A stretch of 64,000 bases of DNA from Chondrilla cf. caribensis (Eukaryota > Porifera > Demospongiae > Chondrillida > Chondrillidae): NCBI GenBank assembly GCA_964020155.1, contig OZ026547.1:1-64000 (forward strand), read 5' to 3'. Within the stretch, counting starts at the first letter, position 1; each line of letters opens with the position of its first letter. Position numbers and translations under genes: made by a program. The notes under the pieces were generated by a model. It searched no databases. It saw only the letters and a program-made list of their open reading frames with translations, and was not told the DNA's origin. Below, one piece after another: positions 37,001 through 47,800 of this stretch.

Positions 37001-39492
37001 ATGGATAAGCACACTCATCACCTTCTGTCCTTCCGTGTCCCCGCGATAAAACTGCTCGGCTCTGGTCTTCCCTTGAACAACAGGATCGACAGCTGCAATG
37101 ATGATGATGATAGATTATGTTGGATGGTGATGGTTGATGATGGACAATGATGAACAATGATTGACGGTAATGGATAGTGATGACTAAGACTGATGGGATT
37201 GCCTTGACATGATGACTGGGTATCAACCACAAAAGATTCATTGTAACCACACCCACCTTCATTGTGACCACACCCACAAAAGATTCCCTGTAACCACACC
37301 CATCTTCATTGTAACCAATCCACCTTCATTGTAACCACACCCACAAAAGATTTATTGTAACCACACCCACCTTCCAAATGAGAGGGATTGGCCACAAGGG
37401 CAAGAGTTACCACTTTGCTAGTCTTCTTGTTTTCAAACTCTTCACAAGTCCCCAAATGATACTTGACATCCCCACTACCCTGTGAAGTGGAGGCGATGAG
37501 CAAGAGAGCATACATCATTCACTGAAGGAGGACATGGGGGAGGGGTCAACCTGCCTCATCTTCAGGAGCCAGCATTGGGTTGAATTGACAGAAAATTTGT
37601 TCCAGTGGTTTCCTAGCGACATTTGCCAACACATTCAATCTCCCTCTGTGCGGCATTCCCAGGACAAAGACATCCACACCCAAACTACTGCTGCTATCAA
37701 TGATCTGATTGAGAGCTGGAATGAGCACCTGGGAGGGTGGGATGATCAACATGCTACAACCACTCCACAACCACACACTCCCACCTCACATCCATCACAA
37801 CCACACACTCCCACCTCACATCCATCACAACCACACACTCCCACCTCACATCCATCACAACCACACACTCCCACCTCACATCCATCACAACCACACACTC
37901 CCACCTCACATTCATCACAACCACACACTCCCACCTCACATCCATCACAACCACACACTCCCACCTCACATCCATCACAACCACACACTTCCACCTCACA
38001 TCCATCACAACCACACACTCCCACACACTCAGACTTACTTCACACCCTTCCAAACCAAATCTCTTTTCGCTAGTCCATTTCTTGGCCAAAAACTCTTCAA
38101 ACCTGGTAGCTTGGACAAGCCTCTTGAGTAGCGTTCTGCGTTCGTCATCAGTGATATGCTGACACCCCGGGCGCTCGAACTTGGACCTTATCCATGAGTG
38201 GGAGCAGGGAACAGGTCACACACAAACACCCACAAATCAAGGAGGGAGAATACCTGATCCAGTTCCTCTTCTCGGGCTCGTGGATGTGCATGTACTCAAG
38301 GCCGATGGATCCGGTGTACACTTCATCCAAACGTGTCACTATGTCTTGGAGTTTCATTGTTGAGCTATCACCCCCAATCTGTGTGGTGTGGGGAAGCATG
38401 AACACTCTCTCCATGTCCACTGTGCCTGAGTGCAGAAAACGTTCACTGTTAGACGACTATATGGGTGGGTGCTATTGAGTAGACGATCACACACGCTTCA
38501 ACTGTGCATTAGATGGACACACAGAACCTGTTACAATACCATACAGCGGGATTTTAGCAGGACAAAATTATCACGGATGGCTCCAAAAATGGAAATTCAC
38601 GGATAAACTCTTCGCAGATGCTAGCCACAGTCACATGATAGAACAACAAAAACACCTAATTCGCAGATTTTATTTTCCAGATGTTAGGCCAACTGCAAAT
38701 CTGTGAAAATATTGTCCTGCGAAAATTTCCCTCTATACGGTAGTACTTGGACTCACTGAAGCCTCTGAACGAAGGTATCAAATCTGATGTCTTGTTCTTC
38801 ACATCGATTTTTAGAGGGTCTTGATCGGCTGCATTGTGGGCCCTTATCTGTGGGGACAGCACCGTCTCAACAACAACACATGCACACATCAAGCATAGTA
38901 CTCGGTACATCCCATAAGGTCCAGTACTCGGTACATCCCATAAGGTCCGGTATCTGGTGGGATCTGCTGGGGACTAGGTTACTTCTCACCTGATAAGAGC
39001 GAATGATGGAATTGACTTTCATGTGATCTCGAACCAATTTTACGGAGTCTTCTCCTCCCGAGACCACCCCTCCAGTAGAAGTATCGGAGTCCATCGTGGA
39101 TGGCACCTGAGAGGCGGAGCCTATGGTGGGCGGTGGGTGATAGGCTTTCCCAGGGGGGGTACCACGAGTTACTTGGCTGAAAAACACGTCCCAGGACTAA
39201 CAAAAACGAGATTAACGAAAGAAAGCAAACACGTCACAATGGGGTACTCAGTCACTTATACACAGACAAGAATTAAACCTTGGCTCACCCTATGTACACT
39301 TCTAGGGTCTTTCATCCAGCTGTCGTACATCTCCTCCACGTAGACACTGTTCGTCCCGTTCAGGAAAGACTCGGCCTTGGCTAATGCGGCTTGCTCAAGC
39401 CTTTTACCGCTCAAATTAGACATGTATGCACTTCTTGGCAGAGACCAGTGCGGTCCAAAGAATGATCTCGTCCTCAGAACAACCCGGAGCAT
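32056..39492 (-). CDS. OGDH: 2-oxoglutarate dehydrogenase E1, mitochondrial
   Basis: Twenty-one exons on the minus strand give about 1,009 residues (human about 1,023). It is the thiamine-diphosphate E1 of the TCA-cycle 2-oxoglutarate dehydrogenase complex in the matrix. The N-terminus, [16 protein letters not shown], is a basic presequence. Motifs in order: VEEMYDSW (exon 1), [24 protein letters not shown] [14 protein letters not shown] (exon 6), the ThDP/Mg region [14 protein letters not shown] and [10 protein letters not shown] (exon 8), [12 protein letters not shown] (exon 9), [10 protein letters not shown] (exon 12), [13 protein letters not shown] and LLPHGYEGM (exon 14), [14 protein letters not shown] (exon 15), CTGKIYYEL (exon 18), and APATG near the end.

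Exon coordinates include 39492-39289, 38425-38254, 37728-37551, 37092-36830, 36762-36493, 34343-34165, 33744-33670, 33208-33105, 32418-32264 and 32155-32056. Many introns are swollen by minisatellites at splice junctions. Confidence 0.95.
33731..33998 (-). repeat. 34-bp minisatellite replicating the 3' splice site of OGDH exon 15
   Basis: Eight copies of a 34-bp unit. Read on the minus strand, each contains CCACATGTAG followed by GGTCCCGAGCACTC. The last copy is the authentic acceptor plus the first 14 bases of exon 15 (GPEHS). The other seven place the same acceptor and exon start in the intron. The unit is not a multiple of three, so use of a decoy would shift the frame except at every third copy, and the units contain TAG. 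Confidence 0.93.
34009..34082. repeat. (GT)n microsatellite, CA on the OGDH sense strand
   Basis: A nearly pure GT tract on the + strand in OGDH intron 14, directly upstream (in gene direction) of the 34-bp acceptor array. Its sense orientation is CA, unlike the donor-proximal GT tracts elsewhere in this window. Confidence 0.93.
34525..35033 (-). repeat. 27-28-bp minisatellite starting exactly at the OGDH exon 13 donor
   Basis: About 18 units fill intron 13. On the minus strand the donor is CTGG|GTGGGTTGGTGG, and every unit restarts GTGGGTTGGTGGCTGCC. Several units near 34688-34805 also carry the preceding GTACTGG of the exon end, so they copy the full exon-intron junction. Confidence 0.92.
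35170..35395. repeat. 29-bp minisatellite in OGDH intron 12
   Basis: Units around GTGGAGGTGATGGGTGACTG repeat about seven times, decaying toward 35390. On the gene strand the array ends about 15 to 20 bases before the exon 13 acceptor (at 35160), so it overlaps the polypyrimidine region. Confidence 0.85.
36026..36295. repeat. 10-bp minisatellite in OGDH intron 9
   Basis: GAGTGTACAT and GAGTGTGCAT units alternate about 27 times, with two 8-bp deletions. The array lies in the intron 36492-35990, about 35 bases from the exon 10 acceptor. Confidence 0.9.
37245..37370 (-). repeat. Donor-seeded repeat in OGDH intron 7
   Basis: On the minus strand exon 7 ends GGAAG|GTGGGTGTGGTTACAAT. Degenerate copies of GTGGGTGTGGTTACAATGAA follow, some with AAG|GTGGGTG intact (near 37250). 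About five units of variable spacing. Confidence 0.75.
37745..38035 (-). repeat. 30-bp minisatellite in OGDH intron 5
   Basis: Nearly ten copies. On the gene strand each unit has TGTGAG|GTGGGAGTGTGTGG, an echo of the real junction TGTGAA|GTAAGTCTGAGTGTGTGG. The array fills the intron from 7 bases after the donor to about 20 bases before the acceptor. Confidence 0.9.
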
Positions 39493-39651
39493 CGTCAGCT
39501 GATATCAGAGGACATATAAACACGAACAACAACGGTAACTATCTGAAACGGCAACTGCACGCGAACAAACGCAAACGAGCCATCATTAATAATTTTTAAA
39601 ACAATCATTTACAGTTAATATTGTTTGTTGGCTGTTACTCGATCTATGTAC

Positions 39652-40668
39652 TCAAGGTTTACGGATTATAGCAGGTGAACCAGCAGGTGAAGGGTTGACG
39701 GACCCTGGGTCCGCATGGACCCTTAGTGTGTCAAAGGAGACATGCGCAATCACATGTGGTTCCAGTGTGGACCTCAATATGTCAGGGTTGGAACGAGCTT
39801 TGGCTAGTCTCACAAAATCATCATCAACACTTTCTCCACTGATGTGCGATGACAGAGAGTCACTTTCTGAAGGCTTAGTCACTCTGACTAACGGATGGTC
39901 CAATCCTTCGTGGAGTTTACTGTCCTTCTCTGCTTGGTGGAGAATTGTTGTAATGTCTGGTCTCTTGGGAGAGGCTTTGGTATCACTGTCCAACTGTGGT
40001 TCGAATACAGTTTCTCTCGGAGGAACCTCGTGAAATGCTCCCCTCTCTGCCAACAGGATCTGGTATGCCAGGTAGAATGCCTTTGCCACAGACAGGGCTA
40101 GCGCATAAGCCTTGTCCTCGCTCTTGCACCTGAAGACATGGCAGTGGAACGTGTTGGCCTCCATGTCACGGGCCACAAAGCTGAAGATGTGAGGACTATT
40201 CTTGTCTGTTCCGCAGTAACTCACATAAAATACAGGAAAATCGTAAATGACAATTTTGGAGGCAGTTGTCTTGATTCTGACGCTTTTGGTTGTTATCTTA
40301 ATGGTCACGTGTTGAGCATCGGACGAAGGATTGGTTGTTAGGAGTTTAGTAGCCTCGTCCATACACCCGTGATCCTGGGCATATTCCGAAGGAACGAGGC
40401 ACTTTCCTAAGTAATCTGCCTGTCAAAAAGAGCATAAAACGACTGGTAAATTCCTATCAAACACACTATGCTGTGGGTATACGCCTACTAAATGTTTTTG
40501 TCAAGATACCTTGTAATAGATGCCTTGAACAAAGGGTGTTAGATCTTTATCTGGCTCTAGGATTCTCTCTGCTACGTGACGTCCACCGCCATCGCTACCG
40601 TATCCAAATCTTCTACGGAATAATGGACTATTTTTGACAGCATCGGCAGCTTTGCGAACGACATCCAT
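39652..40668 (-). CDS. PTB/PID-domain adaptor protein
   Basis: Two exons (40668-40510 and 40419-39652) give 308 residues. Residues about 50-190 form a phosphotyrosine-binding domain of the Dab-like class: YLGKCLVP, a GC-x3-EATKLL helix, VSYCGTDKNSPHIFSFVA, FHCHVF and a final amphipathic helix ALSVAKAFYLAYQ. Such domains bind NPxY motifs in receptor tails; GULP1/CED-6 and LDLRAP1 (endocytic adaptors) are the closest types I can name, but I cannot assign orthology. The C-terminal 110 residues are Ser-rich and without a recognisable domain.

The stop lies 160 bp from the OGDH start codon, so OGDH's promoter must sit in that gap or in this gene's 3' end. The gene is divergent from the DLG5-like gene. 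Confidence 0.85.
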
Positions 40669-41084
40669 TTTGATTAGGTCATCGATGGATCACGTGCCTC
40701 CCACGTGAGTCTTCCTCGCGTGGGTCTAATCTGTGGTCTGGTCGGTATGAGTGGGAGCGAAGATTTCCTAGACAAAATGTATAATATATTCATTGCCGCT
40801 TCGTGGGATGCCTGCCAGCCTCCACATATCATGGCTATAACCGTAGATAATAGTCGCGAAATGCGGAAAATAAGACTTTCAGACTAGCGACCTTGTTCGG
40901 ACGACCTGTACGCGGTCGGAGCACTTTGATGGTTTCTGAGGATTGAGGTGAGTTTTGTGGAGTTCAGCGGTGGCGAGGTTGGTGGTTGCGGCTAGGGTTG
41001 CGGTGTTGTCTGCTGGGTTTATTCACTGATGGGACACTTGTGCTGCTTGATTAGGAACAGAGAACTATATAAGACGCAGTTTGG

Positions 41085-41556
41085 TATATGCAGCTAGTAG
41101 TAGACTGCTGGTATGAGGTTCTGTGGAGTAGACTGCTGGTATGAGGTTGTGTGGAGTAGACTGCTGGTATGAGGTTGTGTGGAGTAGACTGCTGGTATGA
41201 GGTTCTGTGGAGTAGACTGCTGGTATGAGGTTGTGTGGAGTAGACTGCTGGTACGAGGTTGTGTGGAGTAGACTGCTGGTACGAGGTTGTGTGGAGTAGA
41301 CTGCTGGTATGAGGTTGTGTGGAGTAGACTGCTGGTATGAGGTTCTGTGGAGTAGACTGCTGGTATGAGGTTGTGTGGAGTAGACTGCTGGTATGAGGTT
41401 GTGTGGAGTAGACTGCTGGTATGAGGTTCTGTGGAGTAGACTGCTGGTACGAGGTTCTGTGGAGTAGACTGCTGGTATGAGGTTGTGTGGAGTAGACTGC
41501 TGGTATGAGGTTCTGTGGAGTAGACTGCTGGTATGAGGTTGTGTGGAGTACTTGCT
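41085..41556. repeat. 28-bp minisatellite upstream of the DLG5-like gene
   Basis: About 17 copies of a unit containing AGTAGACTGCTGGTATGAGG and TTGTGTGG, with few variants (TTCTGTGG, GGTACGAGG). It lies in the probable 5'UTR intron, or the promoter if that intron is not real. Confidence 0.93.
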
Positions 41557-41598
41557 TAAGCTGGTGGTTTTGCCAACATGTATGTGTGTATCCGTGGT

Positions 41599-41602
<4 letters not shown>

Positions 41603-41678
<76 letters not shown>

Positions 41679-41755
41679 CACACACACATGCAAACACACA
41701 CACATGTAAACACACACACATACAAACACACACACAACACACACGCACGCACACG

Positions 41756-41787
<32 letters not shown>

Positions 41788-41797
41788 CACACACACA
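41603..41797. repeat. (CA)n compound microsatellite
   Basis: A long CA tract with interspersed ATGCA, ATGTAA and GCACGC interruptions, ending about 45 bases before the DLG5-like start codon. Confidence 0.93.
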
Positions 41798-41843
41798 TGG
41801 ATATGTAGTTGATGCTGCTGTTGGCCTGTGCCGTAGACATTAG

Positions 41844-44800
41844 ATGGCATCAAACAAATCCATCTCAACCAAGATACCTGTCAAGGCTACTCAGTGGACA
41901 GGACAGGAAGATGCTTTAGAAGAACTGAGGAAGAAACACAGGGTGAGACATTGTTGCCAGTTAACTAAGAGCGTGTTAAGTGTGCTGAGTGTGTTGAGTG
42001 TGTTAAGTGTGCTGAGTGTGTTAAGTGTGTTGAGTGTGCTGAGTGTGCTGAGTGTGTTGAGTGTGCTGAGTGTGTTGAATGTGTTGAGTGTGCTGAGTGT
42101 GTTGAGTGGGCTGAGTGCTTGAATGTGTTCATTTGGGTATGTTGAGTGTGGTGTGTAATTGTTTGCACTGGTCCTTGACTCCTAATCGAGACTCTCTGAT
42201 TGCTTTACTAAGACACTGCGGTGCTAACCGTAGGAGGATGGGCATATCTCATTCCTGAGTATAGACTAATACAACTGGCATGTGTTAACAGCAACCCACA
42301 TCTGTAATGGGCCGTGCATTGCGACACGGATGTATTAACTGGTCCAAAGTGGCGGAGGATCACTTGGTGGCTTGCCGATGAAACAGGGGTGGGTTGATTC
42401 TCTGGAGGTTGCGCAGTTAGCAAACCCAATCACAGAAGGACCAGCTGGTGTGGATAACATGGTTAATGGTGTCTCTGTTATCAGGCAGTGTCATCAAATT
42501 GGGCTATCCTGATATCAACCACACATTGTCCTGGGAACATTCCTCAAATGTTGTTGTAGCATCCCACTCGTGTGTGTCAATCATCTGATAGATCATCTAA
42601 TAGCCATTCAACTGGGAGTGTGATAGGTGGAGATGGGTGTTATGTGATAGGTGGAGATGGGTCAAGTGTGATAGGTGGAGATGGGTGGGGTGTGATAGGT
42701 GGAGATGGGTCAAGTGTGATAGGTGGAGATGGGTCAAGTATGATAGGTGGAGATGGGTGGGGTGTGATAAGTGATGTGTAATTATGTGATCTACTGGTGT
42801 GTGTACCTTTGCAGAATCTCAGGCACCACTATCAACTGCTGTTAGAGGAGAAATCTCGCATCAAAGGAGAAAGGGACTTTTGCAGAACAGATTATGACAA
42901 GTATCGATCGCTATACGAGAATGTTCGTAAGGAGAATCGTCATCTTCAAGACAAGAATACACAGCTGATCAAAGATGTGGAACAGTGTCGGTTACAGCTC
43001 CACCAGGTGAGTGTCAACACAAGTGGACAGGCTCTCTCTGTAACCAACCCCGGAAGTTGGGGATCACCAACTAGAGTATGATGGACATTCACAACACTGT
43101 TTAGTGTGTGATGGTCGACCATGATGGTGAACCATGATAATAGATGGTGATGATAGATGGTGATGATAGATGGTGATGATGGATGGTGATGATGGATGGT
43201 GATGATGTAACTTTGACGTTTATACCTTAACTGTGCTTCCAGGGTAGCAGAGGGGATGATGCCCGGTTGGATCAGCTCTCCCAACAGCTGAGGAGAGTCA
43301 CAAGAGAAAGAGATGAACTTGAGAAAAGCCTACAGAGTTACTTTGAAGACATGGAGCATGCCAAGGAAGACCGAGACAAACTGAAGTATAAATTCAGCGA
43401 AGTACAAAGAGAGAAAGATCGAATGACAGAGAAATTGAGGAATGTTAATTCAGGTGTGTAGATGAGATGGGGTGTGTAGGTGAGATGGGGTGTGTAGGTG
43501 AGATGGGGTGTGTAGATGAGATGGAGTGTGTAGGTTAGATGGGATGTGTAGGTGAGATGGGGTGTGTAGATGAGATGGGGTGTGTAGGTGAGATGGGGTG
43601 TGTAGGTGAGATGGGGTGTGTAGATGAGATGGGGTGTGTACTTTGTGTAAAGTTTGTAGGATACATAGGAACACCTTGTTAGGTAATAGTTGTTTGTGAC
43701 ATTAATTATTGTTTGATTGTGTGTTTATTCTGAAGATTTGGATTTTGCAAGGAAAGAAATCTCCAAATTATCACAACAAAATGACCTTCTTCAGCAGCAG
43801 CTCAACGCATCTGACCACTCCCCCCAGGACAATCACCAGGATCATCCCCACCTGCCAAATGGTGTTGTTGACCATTCAAAGCAAGTTGAAGAATTACTTG
43901 AGAGAATTAAGGGCTTACAAGAACAGAACCAACTCCTGGAGCGAGCAGTCAAAGCCAAGGACCATCCATCTGGTCATCAGAAGCATCTTGGTATTGCCAC
44001 TGTGGGCAGTGGTGGGTTGATTAAGAAGAACGGGAGAGAGAAAGGAGGATCGTCTCCGAATTTGAATTCATTAAGTGGTCTCCATGACAACTCCGCTAAG
44101 CAGATACATCAAATGGCTTCCAGGGTGTCACAGAAGCTTTCTTTGTCCGCCAACAGTCTGGAGAGTGATAACCCCGCCCACCTCTCTCAGCTGTGTTCCC
44201 AGCTGAAGGAACAGTTAGCAGAAGCGGATAGACTCTCACGAGACACTCACAAGGAGAACCTCCATCTAACCAATCAGATGCAAGCAATGACGAATACAAT
44301 GGATGAAATGAATTGTGAAATTGACAGTTTGCAGAACCAGGTGGGTATGATCCTAGAGGGTGTGTGTGGTCCTAGAGGGTGGGTGTGGTCCTGGAGGGTG
44401 AGTGTGGTCCTACTGGGTGTGTGTGGTCCTAGAGGGTGGGTGTGGTCCTGGAGGGTGAGTGTGGTCCTACTGGGTGGGTGTGGTCCTGGAGGGTGGGTGT
44501 GGTCTTACTGGGTGGGTGGGTATTCTTTGTAGTTGTCACTTAACTTGTTCTGTTACGTGTGCAGTTGGATGGCAAAGCCAAGGAACTTTCTGATTGCAGT
44601 GAACAAATGCGCATTTTGTCTCGTGAGAAGACTGTGGCTATGAGAGAGCACTCGTCAGTTTACGAGGAGCTTCAACAGCTGAAATCGGAGATCAGTGAGC
44701 TCAAGGCGGAGAAGGAGGTGGTCACAAATGAGAGAGACATCAACAGCCAGCAGCAGGAAAAGATGATGTCACGACAGTTTGAACTGAAGAAGAAGCTAGA

Positions 44801-47800
44801 TGCCATCATCAGCCAGCGATCACAGGACGCTAAAGAACTCAGCAACATGAAGACCAATCTTGACCGAGCACTGGAGGAACTCCAGTCTACCAGGACGACC
44901 ATGGAAGAGATAGCTAGCAACAGAGATCGAGCAGAGCAAGAACTACACCAGGTGGAGGCCATGGTCTTGATGTTGTGTGTTGTACTATTGTCTACCTTGT
45001 ACGGATGTACTAACGGTATTGTCCACCTTGTACAGATGTACTAACAGTATTGTCCACCTTGTACAGACATACTAACAGTATTGTACACCTTGTACAGACA
45101 TACTAACAGTATTGTACACCTTGTACACACGTATTAACAGTATTGTCCACCTTGTACAGATGTACATATTAACAGTATTGTCCACCTTGTACAGATGTAC
45201 GTATTAACAGTATTGTCCACCTTGTACAGACGTACACTTGTACACTTTGTCATTGTGTAGGTACGGTCAGCATTATCCCGGTCAAGATTACGTCATGGGA
45301 TTCGAAGGGACAGTCCCTCTACTCCCCAAACCACCAGTGAGGAGGTCTCCATGATGGTGGAGGACTTAGCTCATTCGGAGATGATGAAGAATGCTTTGTT
45401 GGAGCGGCTCTTCCAGGACAAACCCTCCATTGATATTGAAGCCATAACAATGCAGGAGGCAGAGGGGAAAACTGAGGAGCTTTTCAACAAGATTCACGAT
45501 CTGAAGGTGGAGCTGAGACACAAGTCGTCCTCTACAGCCTTCCATGATCCTCAGGACGTCAGTGGCGATGCAGATCTACTACGACAGGAGGTGACCACAC
45601 TCACTAAGAGGCTCACTATTGCAAAGTCGGAGAAAGATAAGCTATTGGGTACGTTACCTGTGCCACACCCATTGCCACACCCACATCATATAATTATCTC
45701 TTCTCAGATGAGGTTCGAGAGTTGGATAAGGAGATCCGATCACTGAGGGTGAAACACGACAAGACCATTGAAGAGCATGCCAAGACTTTGGAAAGAGTGG
45801 ATGAAATTTGGAAGCAGAAATGGAAGATCAACTGGGATGAGGTTAGCGTGTGTGACTGTATCCGTGTGTGTGTGTGGTCGTCTTCATTTCCTCTTATTGT
45901 CTTTGCACTTTGACCTATTCTTCATCATTGTTCTCCTCATGCCAGGCTTGGGAGGAGAAGAGAGTCTCCTTCCAACTGGTGAGTCTACTCATGTTCTGGT
46001 GGGATGGGCTAGGTCCTTGCAGCCAATCTCTGACAGTTACTTAGTGAATGTTGTGTGTTGTGTAGGATCTTGATGGAAAGGCGGGGTTTGCCATCATGGG
46101 TGGGCGTGACCAGTCCCAGCTGCCAAACCCTAACGCCATCATTGTCACCCAGGTCAACCCTCTGAGTCCAGCTGAAGGTTTGCTCAAGTAAGGAGTGTGG
46201 TTCGAGTGTAATTACAGGGACTTACTCACCAGATGTAATCCCTTCCCATCATCAGAGTTGGCGACGTGATTGAAACAGTCAATGGTATCAACCTATCAAA
46301 TGTGGAGCATCGCGAGGCCAAGCGTGCCGTCAAGGAGTGCAACGGCACAGTCACCATGCTGATCCGAAGGAGAACATGTCCTCAGTCCGGAATGGAGTCC
46401 ATACTGCATGCCGTAGGGAAATCCCCAAAACCACAGCATCAGGTCTCCATAGAAACACAGCTGGAGAATCACGAATTTTCCATCATGGTTGGCCGTGATG
46501 GTGGGTTGCCTATCTGCTCTTCATTGACTCTTTCCATTCATCTGACACACACTGATTTGTTGAACTTGTGCTGTCTCTAGGTCTTGGGTTCAAGTGGAAC
46601 TGGGAGTCTGTGTTTAAGGTCAGCGAGGTCTCCCATGTCAACCTTTGTAACGAGATCCTTCGTGTAGGGGACAGGATAATGAAGGTACTGCTGACTGGAC
46701 CACTTTGTATCATTCACTAGTAAGCGTTGAATGTATTAATTTGTACTGTATTGTCAAGGTAAACGGGACATCCGTCACTCAAGACAAGCCGTCAGCAATC
46801 AAGAAACTGTTGAAGCCAAACAAGCAAGGTGTCCTGAGCCTGATGGTGGAGAGAGCCACCATGACCCCCACTGCACTTAGCCCCACCTCCGAGTACCCGC
46901 CACTGAGCAGACTGAGGTCACAGTCCTTCTCTCCAACTGGACCAGTTGAATCCTCGCCCAATTCCACCATGAGGTCTCCACCTACTTCCACCGTATCTCA
47001 GGAAGCCACAGAGAGTCAACTGGACACACAAAATGATATCGACGAGAGAAGAGAGTACTCATCCATGTTCGGTGGAGGGTACAGGCAGCAGAGAGCCAAA
47101 TACACATCTCTTCCTCAGCAGTTCAGACAACAACCGGCTCAAATGGAGCGATATTATCGTCCGAGGGGCGGGTACAATTCTGCCGGGTCGTCCTCCGGAG
47201 GTGAGGGACCAACCAAATTGGTGTCTCTGGTAGTTCCCCCCCATCAACACGAAGGGGGTGCTCACAACAGAGGCTACAGCGAAAGGAGAATAGAATTTGC
47301 CGAGTTTGTTGGAACCGAGCCAACACAAGGAGAGTCCCAGCCATACTCTGGCAGTGAATATTCCCAAGGAGAGTACGAGTTTACTTCATCTTCACCCAAC
47401 CTCTCGTTCAATGACATCCCAACTGCTTTCACCAACAAATCTCTAACCGTCGCCACTCTTCCCACCCAAGAGCCTCCCTTGGAGGACGAGGGCAGCAACT
47501 ACTTTGACCGGATTCAGGAGACCAGGAACACCACAAAGAGACGGAGAGACTCTTCATTGTCCAACATCGATGGAGAAGCCACCAGCTACACAGGCACTCA
47601 GGACAGTCTGTCGGGTGGATACGGGTTGGCCCTGAATAAATATGGCCGCAGTGGGGGTAGCAGACCTCGAATAGCAAGACCACTGAGAAATTTTGGTCGT
47701 TGGGATGGCGATCAGGAGAGCAACACGTCACTCAACAGCCAGGAGCACGCTGTCGATCAGTCACCAGAGCAACGAGGAAGGGCTCATTCAGATGTTGCCA

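Larger units (their letters stand above)
40669..41836. promoter_or_regulatory. Divergent promoter region with a probable 5'UTR intron of the DLG5-like gene
   Basis: The segment 40669-40940 separates two divergent genes and probably contains both promoters. A candidate non-coding first exon of the + gene ends at 40947 (GATTGAG|GTGAGTTTTG), with a matching acceptor CTGTGCCGTAG at 41836, seven bases before the start codon. The intervening intron would hold the 28-bp minisatellite and the CA tract. The exon assignment rests on splice-site appearance only. Confidence 0.45.

Noticed and set aside
41065..41868. A 267-codon minus-strand frame upstream of the DLG5-like gene
   Set aside because: It is composed entirely of the 28-bp minisatellite and the CA tract.
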